DNA from: JBGAHD01 sp044226395
Lineage (GTDB): Bacteria > Pseudomonadota > Gammaproteobacteria > Xanthomonadales > Ahniellaceae
Assembly: GCA_044226395.1 (NCBI GenBank)
Contig: JBGAHD010000007.1
Span: 1-64,000, forward strand
Direction: 5' to 3'
Length of the DNA stretch: 64,000 nucleotides
Shown here in pieces: positions 1 to 17,706 of this stretch. The position numbers and the translations under genes were made by a program. Below the pieces are notes generated by a model. The model saw only the letters and a program-made list of their open reading frames with translations, was not told the origin of the DNA and made no database searches. The first letter of the stretch is position 1. The number at the start of each line of letters is the position of its first letter.

Positions 1-2
1 AA

Positions 3-24
3 GGCGGGCACGCGAGTGTCCGCC
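3..24 (+). other. Hairpin with GCGA tetraloop upstream of tRNA-Trp
   Basis: Nine base pairs (one G-U) close a GCGA tetraloop, ending 35 nt before the tRNA. There is no real U tract, only a few Ts at 31-36. In related genomes a tuf copy often precedes this tRNA, so the hairpin may be the 3' end or a processing site of an upstream transcript. That gene lies outside the window. Confidence 0.5.
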
Positions 25-59
25 GTTGGCGTTTTCAAAGGTGCTTGCAGCAAAACCGT

Positions 60-135
<76 letters not shown>

Positions 136-178
136 CTCTTGAATACCGGGGCCTTGGCTTCGGCGAGTTGGGAACTTC

Positions 179-562
179 ATGAACGCGAACGTCGAAACAC
201 ACGAAAACCCGGCCATGAACTACGCCAAGCTCGCCGGCGCGGTGTTGATCCTGGTCGCGGGTATCGTCGGCTTCTACTACTTCGGCGACGCGCCCCAGGC
301 GTGGCGCATGCTGGGTTTGATCGCCGCGATCGCCGCCGCGCTCGCCCTTGGCGCGTTCACCGCGCAGGGCCGCCAAGTGCGCGAGTTCATGTCGGAGTCG
401 CAGTTCGAGTTGCGCAAGGTCGTGTGGCCGACCATGCAGGAAACCACGCAGACGACCCTGGTCGTGCTGGCCGTGGTGCTGGTGTTGTCCATCATCCTGT
501 GGATCATTGATTTGGTTCTGTGGAAGGTGGTGAGCGAATGGCTGTTGAGCGCGGGTAGCTGA
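179..562 (+). CDS. secE: Preprotein translocase subunit SecE
   Basis: SecE is the small clamp subunit of the SecYEG inner-membrane channel. The 127-residue product equals the E. coli length. It shows three hydrophobic segments (about 18-36, 43-61 and 93-118) and the conserved cytoplasmic amphipathic motif FELRKVVWPT just before the third. The ATG at 179 has only a weak GGGA-like site; an in-frame ATG at 215 would remove 12 residues and cannot be excluded. It lies between tRNA-Trp and nusG, with 5 nt to nusG, so the two are co-transcribed. Confidence 0.96.
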   Translation: MNANVETHENPAMNYAKLAGAVLILVAGIVGFYYFGDAPQAWRMLGLIAAIAAALALGAFTAQGRQVREFMSESQFELRKVVWPTMQETTQTTLVVLAVVLVLSIILWIIDLVLWKVVSEWLLSAGS

Positions 563-567
563 CGATC

Positions 568-1128
568 ATGGCCAAGCGCTGGTATGTGGTTCACGCCTAT
601 TCGGGTTTCGAGCACCAAGTCTCGCGCTCGCTGAAGGAGCGCGTCGCGCGCGCCGGCATGCAGGAGCGCTTCGGCGAAGTGCTGGTGCCGACCGAGGAAG
701 TGGTCGAAATGCGCGGCGGCCAGAAGCGCCGCAGCGAACGCAAGTTCTTCCCGGGCTACGTCCTGGTGCAGATCGACACCAACGAGGAAGGCAAGACGCC
801 GCGCATCGATGACGAGTGCTGGCATCTGGTCAAGGAAACGCCCAAGGTGATGGGCTTCATCGGCGGCACCGCCGATCGCCCGCTGCCGATCAAGGACAGC
901 GAGGCCGACGCGATCTTGCAGCGCGTCCAGGAAGGCGTGGACAAGCCGCGCCCGAAGGTGCTGTTCGAACCCGGCGAGATGGTGCGCGTGATCGACGGCC
1001 CCTTCAACGACTTCAACGGCGTCGTCGAAGAGGTCAACTACGACAAGAGCCGCCTGCGCGTGGCCGTGCTGATTTTCGGTCGGTCGACGCCGGTGGAGCT
1101 GGAATTCGCCCAGGTCGAAAAGGCCTGA
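568..1128 (+). CDS. nusG: Transcription termination/antitermination factor NusG
   Basis: NusG binds the RNA polymerase clamp, suppresses pausing, couples transcription to the ribosome through S10 and recruits Rho. The 186 residues contain the NGN domain (about 1-118, with KRWYVVHAYSG at the start and FFPGYVLV at 60-67) and a C-terminal KOW domain (about 132-185, FEPGEMVRVIDGPF). The length is close to the 181 of E. coli. It starts 5 nt after secE and is followed by a 93-nt spacer before rplK. Confidence 0.98.
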   Translation: MAKRWYVVHAYSGFEHQVSRSLKERVARAGMQERFGEVLVPTEEVVEMRGGQKRRSERKFFPGYVLVQIDTNEEGKTPRIDDECWHLVKETPKVMGFIGGTADRPLPIKDSEADAILQRVQEGVDKPRPKVLFEPGEMVRVIDGPFNDFNGVVEEVNYDKSRLRVAVLIFGRSTPVELEFAQVEKA

Positions 1129-1136
1129 GCAACGGT

Positions 1137-1153
1137 GCCGGGCGATGCCCGGC
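1137..1153 (+). other. Hairpin between nusG and rplK
   Basis: GCCGGGC and GCCCGGC pair perfectly around a GAT loop, 8 nt after the nusG stop. No U tract follows, so it is not a canonical terminator. It may be an RNA-stability or L11-operon leader element; the function is inferred from position only. Confidence 0.4.
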
Positions 1154-1221
1154 AGTGACAACGACGGGGAGTCCCGCAGCGCGCGAGCGCGTGCAGACGT
1201 TCGCACCCGAGGAGAGCAAAC

Positions 1222-1650
1222 ATGGCTAAGAAAGTTGTTGGCTACATCAAGCTGCAGGTGAAGGCCGGTCAGGCCAACCCCAGCCCGCCGGTCGGTCCGG
1301 CCCTGGGTCAGCGTGGCTTGAACATCATGGAATTCTGCAAGGCCTTCAATGCCGCCACGCAGAAGCTGGAACCGGGTCTGCCGATTCCGGTCATCATCAC
1401 CGCCTATTCCGACCGTACCTTCACCTTCATCACCAAGACGCCGCCGGCGTCGATCCTGCTGAAGAAGGCCGCCGGCATCCAGTCGGGCTCCAAGCGCCCG
1501 AACACGGAGAAGGTGGGCAAGGTGTCGCGCAAGCAGCTCGAGGAGATCGCCAAGACCAAGATGGCGGACCTCACCGCCGCCGACATGGACGCCGCCGTGC
1601 GCACCATCGCCGGCAGCGCGCGCAGCATGGGCCTGGTGACGGAGATCTGA
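1222..1650 (+). CDS. rplK: 50S ribosomal protein L11
   Basis: L11 forms the GTPase-associated centre with 23S rRNA and is needed for RelA activation. The 142 residues match the family length. The thiostrepton/rRNA-contact segment PPVGPALGQ is at 22-30 and the C-terminal rRNA-binding domain ends with TIAGSARSMGLVTEI. A strong AGGAGAG site (1210-1216) sets the ATG at 1222. rplA starts 2 nt after its stop, so the pair is translationally coupled. Confidence 0.99.
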   Translation: MAKKVVGYIKLQVKAGQANPSPPVGPALGQRGLNIMEFCKAFNAATQKLEPGLPIPVIITAYSDRTFTFITKTPPASILLKKAAGIQSGSKRPNTEKVGKVSRKQLEEIAKTKMADLTAADMDAAVRTIAGSARSMGLVTEI

Positions 1651-1652
1651 TC

Positions 1653-2357
1653 ATGTCGAAGACTGGCAAGCGTTACCGCTCCATCGCCAACAAGGTTGCC
1701 CCGGGCAAGGCCTATGGCGTCGATGAAGCGCTGAAGATTCTCAAGGACAGCTCCAAGACCAAGTTCGTGGAGTCCGTCGACGTGGCCATCCGCCTCGGCA
1801 TCGACGCCAAGAAGTCCGACCAGGTGGTGCGCGGTTCGACCGTGCTGCCCGCGGGCACCGGCAAGACCGTGCGCGTGGCCGTGTTCTGCCCCGCTGGCGA
1901 AAAGGCCGAGGCCGCCAAGGCCGCCGGCGCCGACGCCGTGGGCATGGACGATCTGGCCGAGAAGATGCAGGCCGGCGATCTGAGCTTTGGTCGCGTCATC
2001 GCGACGCCCGACGCCATGCGCGTCGTCGGCAAGCTCGGTCAGCTGCTTGGCCCGCGTGGCTTGATGCCCAACCCGAAGGACGGCTCGGTCACCGCCGACG
2101 TCGTCAACGCGGTGAAGAATGCCAAGGCCGGTCAGGTGCGTTTCCGCAATGACAAGGCCGGCATCATTCATTGCACGATCGGCAAGGTTAGCTTCGAGAT
2201 TCCTTCGCTGAAGGAAAATCTCACGGCGCTGCTCAACGACGTGGTCAAGGCCAAGCCCTCGACCGCCAAGGGTCAGTACCTGCAGAAGATCTGCCTGTCG
2301 AGCACGATGGGTCTGGGCATCATCGTCGATCAGGCCTCGCTGGGCCTGGCCAAGTAA
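1653..2357 (+). CDS. rplA: 50S ribosomal protein L1
   Basis: L1 builds the mobile L1 stalk by the ribosomal E site and in many bacteria represses its own rplKA message. The 234-residue length equals E. coli L1. The family segment GQLLGPRGLMPNPKDGSV is intact, as is the C-terminal GQYLQKICLSSTMGLGI. It follows rplK with a 2-nt gap. A GC-rich hairpin begins 6 nt past its stop, at the start of the long rplJ leader. Confidence 0.99.
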   Translation: MSKTGKRYRSIANKVAPGKAYGVDEALKILKDSSKTKFVESVDVAIRLGIDAKKSDQVVRGSTVLPAGTGKTVRVAVFCPAGEKAEAAKAAGADAVGMDDLAEKMQAGDLSFGRVIATPDAMRVVGKLGQLLGPRGLMPNPKDGSVTADVVNAVKNAKAGQVRFRNDKAGIIHCTIGKVSFEIPSLKENLTALLNDVVKAKPSTAKGQYLQKICLSSTMGLGIIVDQASLGLAK

Positions 2358-2721
2358 GACTTTCGCGCGATCGCGCTTGGCGCGGTCGCGACGATGCAAG
2401 GCGGGTCGCGCGAGCGATCCGCGCATTTGAGGGCACCGGGGCGATGAGTCCTGGCGCCGTCAAAGACCGCAGGCGGCTCCACCGCGGCGCGAGCGACGGA
2501 CATGGAAGTGTCATGGCAAGGGACCACGTCGCGAGTCCGCATCGAGCCTTAATCGAACATCGACCTGCGTAGATGGTGCAGCCCTTCCAGATTTCGTGGA
2601 ACGGCCATCATCACCGGCGTGACATCGCCGGCGGATTCGCGAAGGGATTGCGGCGGATTCGAGACTCGATTGAACCTTAGCGGCAGGACGCCGCGAAGGA
2701 TGCTTGGTTCGGAGGAATGCA
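2358..2721 (+). promoter_or_regulatory. rplJ leader region (candidate L10 autoregulatory leader)
   Basis: These 364 nt hold no supported gene. They contain a bulged GC-rich hairpin right after rplA (2363-2391, no U tract), a 6-bp hairpin CCGGCG/CGCCGG (2614-2631), and a 5-bp hairpin GCGGC/GCCGC (2680-2694) just before the rplJ ribosome site. In gammaproteobacteria the rplJ leader is the binding target of the L10(L12) complex. Spacer length, position and hairpins fit that role, but the specific kink-turn contact site was not identified by eye. Confidence 0.55.
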
Positions 2722-3252
2722 ATGGCACTCAATCTGGAACAGAAGAAAGAGGTCGTTGCCGAACTGGCGAATGTGGCCGCCAAGGCGCATTCCCTGGTCG
2801 CCGCCGAGTACAGCGGACTCACCGTGGAGCAGCTCACCGAGCTGCGTAAGAGGGCCCGGCAATCGGGCGTGTATCTCAAGGTAGCGAAGAACACGCTGGT
2901 TAGCCGCGCGGTCAAGGGTACCGATTTCGAGTGCGTTCAAGACGTGCTGGTCGGCCCGATGATCTATGCCTTCTCCAAGGAGGATCCGGGTGCTGCGGGA
3001 CGGTTGATCAAGGAATTCTCCAAGGCGAATGAGCAGCTCAAGTCGAAAGTCGTCGCGATCGGTGGCCAGGTTTATCCCGGCACGCACATCGATCGCCTGG
3101 CTTCGTTGCCGACCCGCGATCAGGCGTTGGCCATTCTGCTCGGCGTGATGAAGGCACCGATTGAAAAATTCGTGCGCACTCTCGCCGAACCGGCAGCAAT
3201 GGTCGCCCGTGCGGTGGCGGCGGTCCGCGATCAGAAGCAAGACGCGGGCTGA
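2722..3252 (+). CDS. rplJ: 50S ribosomal protein L10
   Basis: L10 (P0) anchors L7/L12 dimers on the stalk base and, with them, represses translation of rplJL. The frame is open upstream to a TTG at 2704, but GGAGGA at 2711-2716 is correctly spaced for the ATG at 2722, giving 176 residues beginning MALNLEQKKEVVAEL. The rRNA-binding N-domain includes the typical YSGLTVEQLTELRKRAR stretch; the C-terminal helix carries the L12 sites. rplL follows after 57 nt. Confidence 0.98.
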   Translation: MALNLEQKKEVVAELANVAAKAHSLVAAEYSGLTVEQLTELRKRARQSGVYLKVAKNTLVSRAVKGTDFECVQDVLVGPMIYAFSKEDPGAAGRLIKEFSKANEQLKSKVVAIGGQVYPGTHIDRLASLPTRDQALAILLGVMKAPIEKFVRTLAEPAAMVARAVAAVRDQKQDAG

Positions 3253-3309
3253 GCAAGCTCACACTGACTGGTTTAGCTTCGGCAAATTCAAATTTTCGAG
3301 GAAAAGACA

Positions 3310-3690
3310 ATGGCCGTTTCGAAGGAAGAGATTCTCGACGCAATCGCGAAGATGAGCCTCATCGACATCACCGATCTGGTGAAGATGATGGAAGAGAAGT
3401 TTGGCGTGTCGGCTGCCGCTCCGGTCGCCGTCGCCGCCCCGGCTGGTGGTGGCGCCGCCGCCCCGGCCGCGGAAGAGAAGACCGAGTTCACGGTGGTCCT
3501 GAAGGCCGCCGGCGAGAAGAAGGTCGAAGTGATCAAGGCTGTTCGCGCGATCACCGGCCTGGGTCTGAAGGAAGCGAAGGATCTGGTCGAATCCGCCCCG
3601 GCGACCGTCAAGGACGCCGTGAGCAAGGACGACTCGGCTAAGTTCAAGAAGGAACTGGAAGCCGCTGGCGCCACGGTCGAGATCAAGTAA
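3310..3690 (+). CDS. rplL: 50S ribosomal protein L7/L12
   Basis: L7/L12 is the multicopy stalk protein that recruits translational GTPases. The 126 residues show the order expected: dimerising N-domain (1-33), an Ala/Gly/Pro-rich flexible hinge (about 34-55) and the globular C-domain with VIKAVRAITGLGLKEAKDLV, the EF-Tu/EF-G contact helix. It is followed by a strong hairpin before rpoB, where stalk and polymerase synthesis can be uncoupled. Confidence 0.99.
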   Translation: MAVSKEEILDAIAKMSLIDITDLVKMMEEKFGVSAAAPVAVAAPAGGGAAAPAAEEKTEFTVVLKAAGEKKVEVIKAVRAITGLGLKEAKDLVESAPATVKDAVSKDDSAKFKKELEAAGATVEIK

Positions 3691-3731
3691 TCGACCGTTG
3701 GTCGCTCGGCAGATCCACCGAGCAAGCGCGA

Positions 3732-3758
3732 GGCTGGGGGCGCATGCCCCCGGCCTTT
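3732..3758 (+). terminator. rplL-rpoB intergenic attenuator hairpin
   Basis: Ten base pairs (3732-3741 with 3746-3755, one U-G) close a GCAU loop, and TTT follows directly. The stem is strong but the U tract is short, so partial termination is expected. That fits the known partial attenuator between rplL and rpoBC in E. coli, which lowers polymerase output relative to L7/L12. rpoB begins 120 nt later. Confidence 0.75.
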
Positions 3759-3878
3759 CGCCGTTGGTAGTGGGCGGCTAGTGGTCAACGATCGTCCGGC
3801 GCGCGCGCCGCGATCGCTCACCAGTATCCGTTTATCCGCGATGGCCGGCAGCCATCACGTCAGCAAGGTGCCACTCGC

Positions 3879-8024
<4,146 letters not shown>

Positions 8025-8050
8025 TCGTCGCGGCATCGGGAGATTGAGAC

Positions 8051-12265
<4,215 letters not shown>

Positions 12266-12342
12266 GTAGGCGCTACAAACTCACATCGAAAAGAGGTCCA
12301 GGAAGGGCCTCGTGTTCGAGCTCAAGGATGGCGGCGAGTCAT

Positions 12343-12371
12343 TGACAGCCCCAAAATTCACCTGTTAAAGT
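12343..12371 (+). promoter_or_regulatory. Candidate sigma70 promoter of the str operon
   Basis: A perfect TTGACA (12343-12348) is followed 17 nt later by TAAAGT (12366-12371, 4 of 6 matches to TATAAT). The predicted transcription start would be about 12377-12380, directly in front of the hairpin at 12381. It would drive rpsL-rpsG-fusA-tuf independently of rpoBC. Confidence 0.6.
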
Positions 12372-12380
12372 CTCAAAGCT

Positions 12381-12409
12381 AACAGGCCGGCTTGTCCGGC
12401 CTGTTTTTT
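12381..12409 (+). terminator. Intrinsic terminator/attenuator in front of rpsL
   Basis: AACAGGCCGG and CCGGCCTGTT form a 10-bp stem with a 5-nt loop (12391-12395), running straight into a T tract that ends at 12409. This is the best intrinsic terminator in the ribosomal block. It should end rpoBC transcripts, yet it lies downstream of the TTGACA promoter, so transcripts from that promoter must also cross it. rpsL starts 20 nt further on. Confidence 0.85.
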
Positions 12410-12428
12410 CGTTTCTTAGGACAACGTA

Positions 12429-12806
12429 ATGTCGACGATCAATCAGCTGGTTCGTAAGCCCCGCCAGCCGAAGACCTACAAGAGTGCGTCTCCGGCCCTG
12501 CAAAACTGCCCGCAGCGTCGCGGCGTTTGCACGCGCGTGTACACCACGACCCCGAAGAAGCCGAACTCGGCGCTGCGCAAGGTCGCCAAGGTCCGTTTGA
12601 CCAACGGTTACGAGGTCATCAGCTACATCGGTGGCGAAGGCCACAATCTGCAAGAGCACTCCGTCGTGTTGATTCGCGGCGGCCGCGTGAAGGACCTCCC
12701 GGGCGTGCGCTACCACACGGTGCGCGGTTCGCTCGACGCGGCTGGCGTGACCAAGCGCCGCCAGAGCCGCTCGAAGTACGGCGCCAAGCGCCCGAAGTCG
12801 TCCTAA
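12429..12806 (+). CDS. rpsL: 30S ribosomal protein S12
   Basis: S12 sits in the decoding centre and controls accuracy. The 125 residues contain TTTPKKPNSALRKV (Lys43/Lys44) and GGRVKDLPGVRYHTVRG, both in the streptomycin-sensitive form. TAGGACA about 8 nt upstream is the ribosome site for the ATG. It is the first gene of the str operon; rpsG follows after 35 nt. Confidence 0.99.
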   Translation: MSTINQLVRKPRQPKTYKSASPALQNCPQRRGVCTRVYTTTPKKPNSALRKVAKVRLTNGYEVISYIGGEGHNLQEHSVVLIRGGRVKDLPGVRYHTVRGSLDAAGVTKRRQSRSKYGAKRPKSS

Positions 12807-12841
12807 TCCGCTCCTTACAAGAATCGATCAAGGTTTAATCC

Positions 12842-13309
12842 ATGTCGCGCAAAGGCTCCACTCCAGTCCGCGTCAACCTGCCCGATCCCAAGCACGGCAG
12901 CCAGATGGTCGCGCGCTTCATCAACATGGTGATGCAGAGCGGCAAGAAGTCCGTCGCCGAGAAGATCGTCTATGGCGCGCTCAGCGTCATCGGCGAGAAG
13001 CACGCCGCTCCGGTGGAGCTGGTCGAGAAGGCGTTGAACAACGTTTCGCCCGCCGTTGAAGTGAAGTCGCGTCGCGTCGGTGGCGCCACCTATCAGGTGC
13101 CGGTCGAAGTGCGTTCGACGCGTCGCGTCGCGCTGGCCATGCGTTGGGTCATCGAAGCCGCGCGCAAGCGTGGCGAGAACTCGATGCCGCGCAAGCTCGC
13201 CGCCGAGCTGCTCGAGGCTTCGGAAAATCGCGGCGCCGCGGTGAAGAAGCGTGAAGAAACGCACCGCATGGCCGAAGCGAACAAGGCCTTCGCTCATTAC
13301 CGTTGGTAA
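12842..13309 (+). CDS. rpsG: 30S ribosomal protein S7
   Basis: S7 nucleates assembly of the 30S head and, in E. coli, represses the str operon by binding the rpsL-rpsG spacer. The 155 residues start MSRKGSTPVRVNLPDPKHGS and carry the conserved MRWVIEAARKRGENSM helix region. The 35-nt spacer before it is shorter than the roughly 100-nt E. coli regulatory spacer, so the same repression hairpin is unlikely. fusA begins 20 nt downstream. Confidence 0.98.
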   Translation: MSRKGSTPVRVNLPDPKHGSQMVARFINMVMQSGKKSVAEKIVYGALSVIGEKHAAPVELVEKALNNVSPAVEVKSRRVGGATYQVPVEVRSTRRVALAMRWVIEAARKRGENSMPRKLAAELLEASENRGAAVKKREETHRMAEANKAFAHYRW

Positions 13310-13329
13310 GAATTTAGTAGGGAACCGCT

Positions 13330-15423
13330 GTGGCTCGTACGACACCCATCGATCGTTATCGTAACTTCGGCATCATGGCTCACATTGATGCCGGCAAGAC
13401 GACCACGACCGAACGCATCCTTTATTACACCGGCGTCAATCACAAGATTGGCGAAGTCCATGAAGGCGCCGCCACCATGGACTGGATGGAGCAGGAACAG
13501 GAACGTGGCATCACGATCACGTCCGCTGCTACCACGTGCTTTTGGAAGGGCATGAACATGAACTTCCCCGAGCACCGCTTCAACATCATCGACACGCCAG
13601 GTCACGTCGACTTCACCATCGAGGTGGAGCGTTCGTTGCGCGTGCTCGATGGCGCGGTGTTCGTGTTGTGCGCCGTCGGTGGCGTGCAGCCGCAGTCCGA
13701 AACCGTTTGGCGTCAGGCCAACAAGTACGGCGTGCCGCGCTTGGCGTTCGTCAACAAGATGGACCGCGCTGGCGCCGATTTCTACAAGGTCGTCGGTCAG
13801 CTCAAGGCTCGCCTGGGCGCGAACCCTGTTCCGATGCAGGTGCCGATTGGCGCCGAGGACGGCTTCGAAGGCGTCATCGACCTGGTGCGCATGAAGGCCG
13901 TGATCTGGGACGCCGAGTCCCAGGGCATGAAGTTCGAGTACAAGGACATTCCCGCCAATCTTGTCGACGAGTGCAAGAAGGCGCGTGAGTTCATGGTCGA
14001 GGCCGCCGCGGAGACTTCCGAGGCGCTGATGAACAAGTACCTCGAGAATGGCGCGCTGTCCGACGAGGAAATCCTCGAGGGCATCCGTACCGGCACGATC
14101 ACCAACAGTCTGATTCCCGTGTTCTGCGGCACCGCCTTCAAGAACAAGGGCGTGCAGGCCGTGCTTGACGCGGTGGTGCAGCTGCTGCCTTCGCCGGCGG
14201 ATCGTCCGCCGGTCAAGGGCACCGACGAGAACGAGAAGGAAGACAGCCGCAAGGCCGGTGATAACGAGCCGTTCTCGGCGCTCGCGTTCAAGATCGCGAC
14301 CGACCCGTATGTCGGCACGCTGACCTTCTTCCGCGTGTACTCGGGCGTGCTCAATTCGGGCGACACCGTGTACAACCCGGTGAAGTCGCGCAAGGAACGC
14401 ATTGGTCGTCTGTTGCAGATGCACGCGAACCAGCGCGAGGAAATCAAGGAAGTGCGCGCCGGCGACATCGCCGCGGCCGTGGGTCTGAAAGACGTGACGA
14501 CTGGCGACACGCTGTGCGCCGTCGACAACGTCATCACCCTCGAGCGCATGATTTTCCCCGAGCCGGTCATCGCGATGGCGATCGAGCCCAAGACCAAGGG
14601 CGACCAGGAAAAGATGGGCATCGCCCTGTCGCGTCTCGCGCAGGAAGATCCGTCGTTCCGCGTGCGCTCGGACGAAGAGTCGGGCCAGACCATCATCGCC
14701 GGCATGGGCGAGTTGCATCTGGAAATCATCGTCGACCGCATGCGTCGCGAGTTCAGCGTCGAAGCCAATGTCGGCAAGCCGCAGGTCGCCTATCGCGAGA
14801 CCATCCGCAAGGCCGCCATGGACGTCGAAGGCAAGCACGTCAAGCAGTCGGGCGGTAAGGGCCAGTACGGTCACGTCGTGATCAACATGGAACCGCTCGA
14901 GCGTGGCAAGGGCTTCGAGTTCGTCGACGCGGTGAAGGGCGGCGCGATCCCGCGCGAGTTCATCCCGGCGGTGCAGAAGTCGATCACCGAGAATCTGACC
15001 TCGGGCGTGCTCGCCGGCTTCCCGGTGGTGGACATCAAGGTCACGCTGCATTTCGGTTCGTATCACGAAGTCGACTCGAACGAGCATGCGTTCAAGTCCG
15101 CCGGCTCGATCGCTTTCAAGGAAGCGATGCGCCGCGGCAACGCGGTGCTGCTCGAGCCGATCATGAAGGTCGAAGTGGTGACGCCCGAGGATTACATGGG
15201 CGACATCATGGGCGACCTGTCCCGCCGGCGTGGCGTGTTGCAGGGCTCCGACGATTCTCCGTCGGGCAAGCTGATCAACGCGCTCGTGCCGCTGGGCGAA
15301 ATGTTCGGTTACGCGACGTCGCTGCGCTCGATGAGTCAGGGCCGCGCGACGTTCACCATGGAGTTCGATCACTACGCCGAGGCGCCGAATAACATCGCCG
15401 AAGCCGTGATCAAGAAGAACTAA
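13330..15423 (+). CDS. fusA: Elongation factor G
   Basis: EF-G is the GTPase that moves tRNAs and mRNA through the ribosome. The 697 residues (E. coli 704) begin at a GTG served by TAGGGA at 13317-13322. GTPase motifs are all present: P-loop AHIDAGKT (17-24), switch I RGITITSAATT, DTPGHVDF and NKMD. Domains II-V follow, ending LRSMSQGRATFTMEFDHY. Codon use favours GCC/GTC/ACC, in contrast to the following tuf. Confidence 0.99.
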   Translation: MARTTPIDRYRNFGIMAHIDAGKTTTTERILYYTGVNHKIGEVHEGAATMDWMEQEQERGITITSAATTCFWKGMNMNFPEHRFNIIDTPGHVDFTIEVERSLRVLDGAVFVLCAVGGVQPQSETVWRQANKYGVPRLAFVNKMDRAGADFYKVVGQLKARLGANPVPMQVPIGAEDGFEGVIDLVRMKAVIWDAESQGMKFEYKDIPANLVDECKKAREFMVEAAAETSEALMNKYLENGALSDEEILEGIRTGTITNSLIPVFCGTAFKNKGVQAVLDAVVQLLPSPADRPPVKGTDENEKEDSRKAGDNEPFSALAFKIATDPYVGTLTFFRVYSGVLNSGDTVYNPVKSRKERIGRLLQMHANQREEIKEVRAGDIAAAVGLKDVTTGDTLCAVDNVITLERMIFPEPVIAMAIEPKTKGDQEKMGIALSRLAQEDPSFRVRSDEESGQTIIAGMGELHLEIIVDRMRREFSVEANVGKPQVAYRETIRKAAMDVEGKHVKQSGGKGQYGHVVINMEPLERGKGFEFVDAVKGGAIPREFIPAVQKSITENLTSGVLAGFPVVDIKVTLHFGSYHEVDSNEHAFKSAGSIAFKEAMRRGNAVLLEPIMKVEVVTPEDYMGDIMGDLSRRRGVLQGSDDSPSGKLINALVPLGEMFGYATSLRSMSQGRATFTMEFDHYAEAPNNIAEAVIKKN

Positions 15424-15464
15424 TCCAGACCAATCGCATTAAATTTGACTGAGGTTTTAAGCCA

Positions 15465-16655
<1,191 letters not shown>

Positions 16656-16673
16656 TACTCACGAAGCGAGCGT

Positions 16674-16695
16674 CACGGGGTGTGCGCGCCCCGTG
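16674..16695 (+). other. Hairpin in the rpsJ leader
   Basis: CACGGGG pairs with CCCCGTG around an 8-nt loop between tuf and rpsJ, 20 nt before the S10 start codon. There is no U tract. Position matches the S10-operon leader, where L4 acts in enterics, but the leader here is only 60 nt, far shorter than the E. coli leader, so L4 attenuation of that type is doubtful. Confidence 0.4.
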
Positions 16696-16715
16696 TCCCG
16701 CACAAGGAAATAGCA

Positions 16716-17027
16716 ATGGCTGACCAGAAAATTCGTATCCGGCTCAAAGCCTTCGATCATCGTCTGATCGACCGCTCGGCCAGCGAGATCGTCGAGACCG
16801 CCAAGCGCACTGGTGCGCAGGTTCGTGGTCCGATTCCGCTGCCGACCAAGATCGAGCGCTACACCGTGCTGGTCTCGCCGCACGTGGATAAGGACGCGCG
16901 TGACCAGTACGAAACCCGTACGCACAAGCGTGTTCTCGACATCGTCGACCCGAATGACAAGACGGTCGATGCCCTGATGAAGCTCGATCTCGCCGCTGGC
17001 GTAGACGTGCAAATCAAGCTCTATTGA
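16716..17027 (+). CDS. rpsJ: 30S ribosomal protein S10
   Basis: S10 is a 30S head protein that also acts as NusE in antitermination. The frame is open to a GTG at 16680, but AAGGA at 16704-16708 and homology place the start at the ATG 16716, giving 103 residues exactly as in E. coli, beginning MADQKIRIRLKAFDHRLID. It is the first gene of the S10 cluster. Its stop lies 26 nt before the L3 start. Confidence 0.98.
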   Translation: MADQKIRIRLKAFDHRLIDRSASEIVETAKRTGAQVRGPIPLPTKIERYTVLVSPHVDKDARDQYETRTHKRVLDIVDPNDKTVDALMKLDLAAGVDVQIKLY

Positions 17028-17053
17028 TGGTGCGGGCGCAAAGGCACACGACC

Positions 17054-17695
17054 ATGAGTATCGGATTGGTAGGCCGCAAGTGCGGCATGACCCGCGTCTT
17101 CACCGCGGAAGGTGTTTCGGTTCCGGTTACGCTGATTGAGGCGTCGCCGAATCGCATCACGCAGATCAAGACCACGGAAAGCGACGGCTACAACGCCGTG
17201 CAGGTAACCGCTGGCGCCAAGCGCGCCTCGCTGGTCGCCAAGCCCCTGGCCGGGCATTACGCCAAGGCCAAGGTCGAAGCGGGCCGTGGCTTGTGGGAAT
17301 TCACCGTCGACGCGGAAGCGGTCGGCAAGTACAAGGTTGGCGGCGAGATCGCCATCGGCGACGTGTTCAAGGAAGGCCAGATGGTTGATGTCGCTGGCAT
17401 CTCCAAGGGCAAGGGTTTCGCCGGCACGATCAAGCGTCACCACTTCACCATGGGCGACGCCACGCACGGTAACTCGCTGTCGCATCGCTCGCCGGGCTCG
17501 ATCGGTCAGCGTCAGACGCCGGGCCGCGTGTTCAAGGGCAAGCGCATGGCTGGTCACATGGGCAACGAGCGTCAGTCGATCATCAACCTTCAAATCGTGA
17601 AGGTCGATGCCGAGCGCAACCTGATCGCGGTCAAGGGCTCGGTCCCTGGCGCGAACGGCGGCGACGTGATCGTTCGTCCGGCGGTCAAGGCCTGA
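17054..17695 (+). CDS. rplC: 50S ribosomal protein L3
   Basis: L3 is an early-assembly protein reaching towards the peptidyl transferase centre. The ATG at 17054 gives 213 residues beginning MSIGLVGRKCGMTRVFT; the GTG at 17024 would overlap rpsJ and lacks support. The PrmB-methylated glutamine region GSIGQRQTPGRVFKGKRMAGH is conserved. rplD follows after 11 nt. Confidence 0.98.
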   Translation: MSIGLVGRKCGMTRVFTAEGVSVPVTLIEASPNRITQIKTTESDGYNAVQVTAGAKRASLVAKPLAGHYAKAKVEAGRGLWEFTVDAEAVGKYKVGGEIAIGDVFKEGQMVDVAGISKGKGFAGTIKRHHFTMGDATHGNSLSHRSPGSIGQRQTPGRVFKGKRMAGHMGNERQSIINLQIVKVDAERNLIAVKGSVPGANGGDVIVRPAVKA

Positions 17696-17706
17696 GGGGA
17701 ACGACG

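Noticed and set aside
13297..15372. 691-codon minus-strand frame
   Set aside because: Antisense of fusA, same composition artefact.
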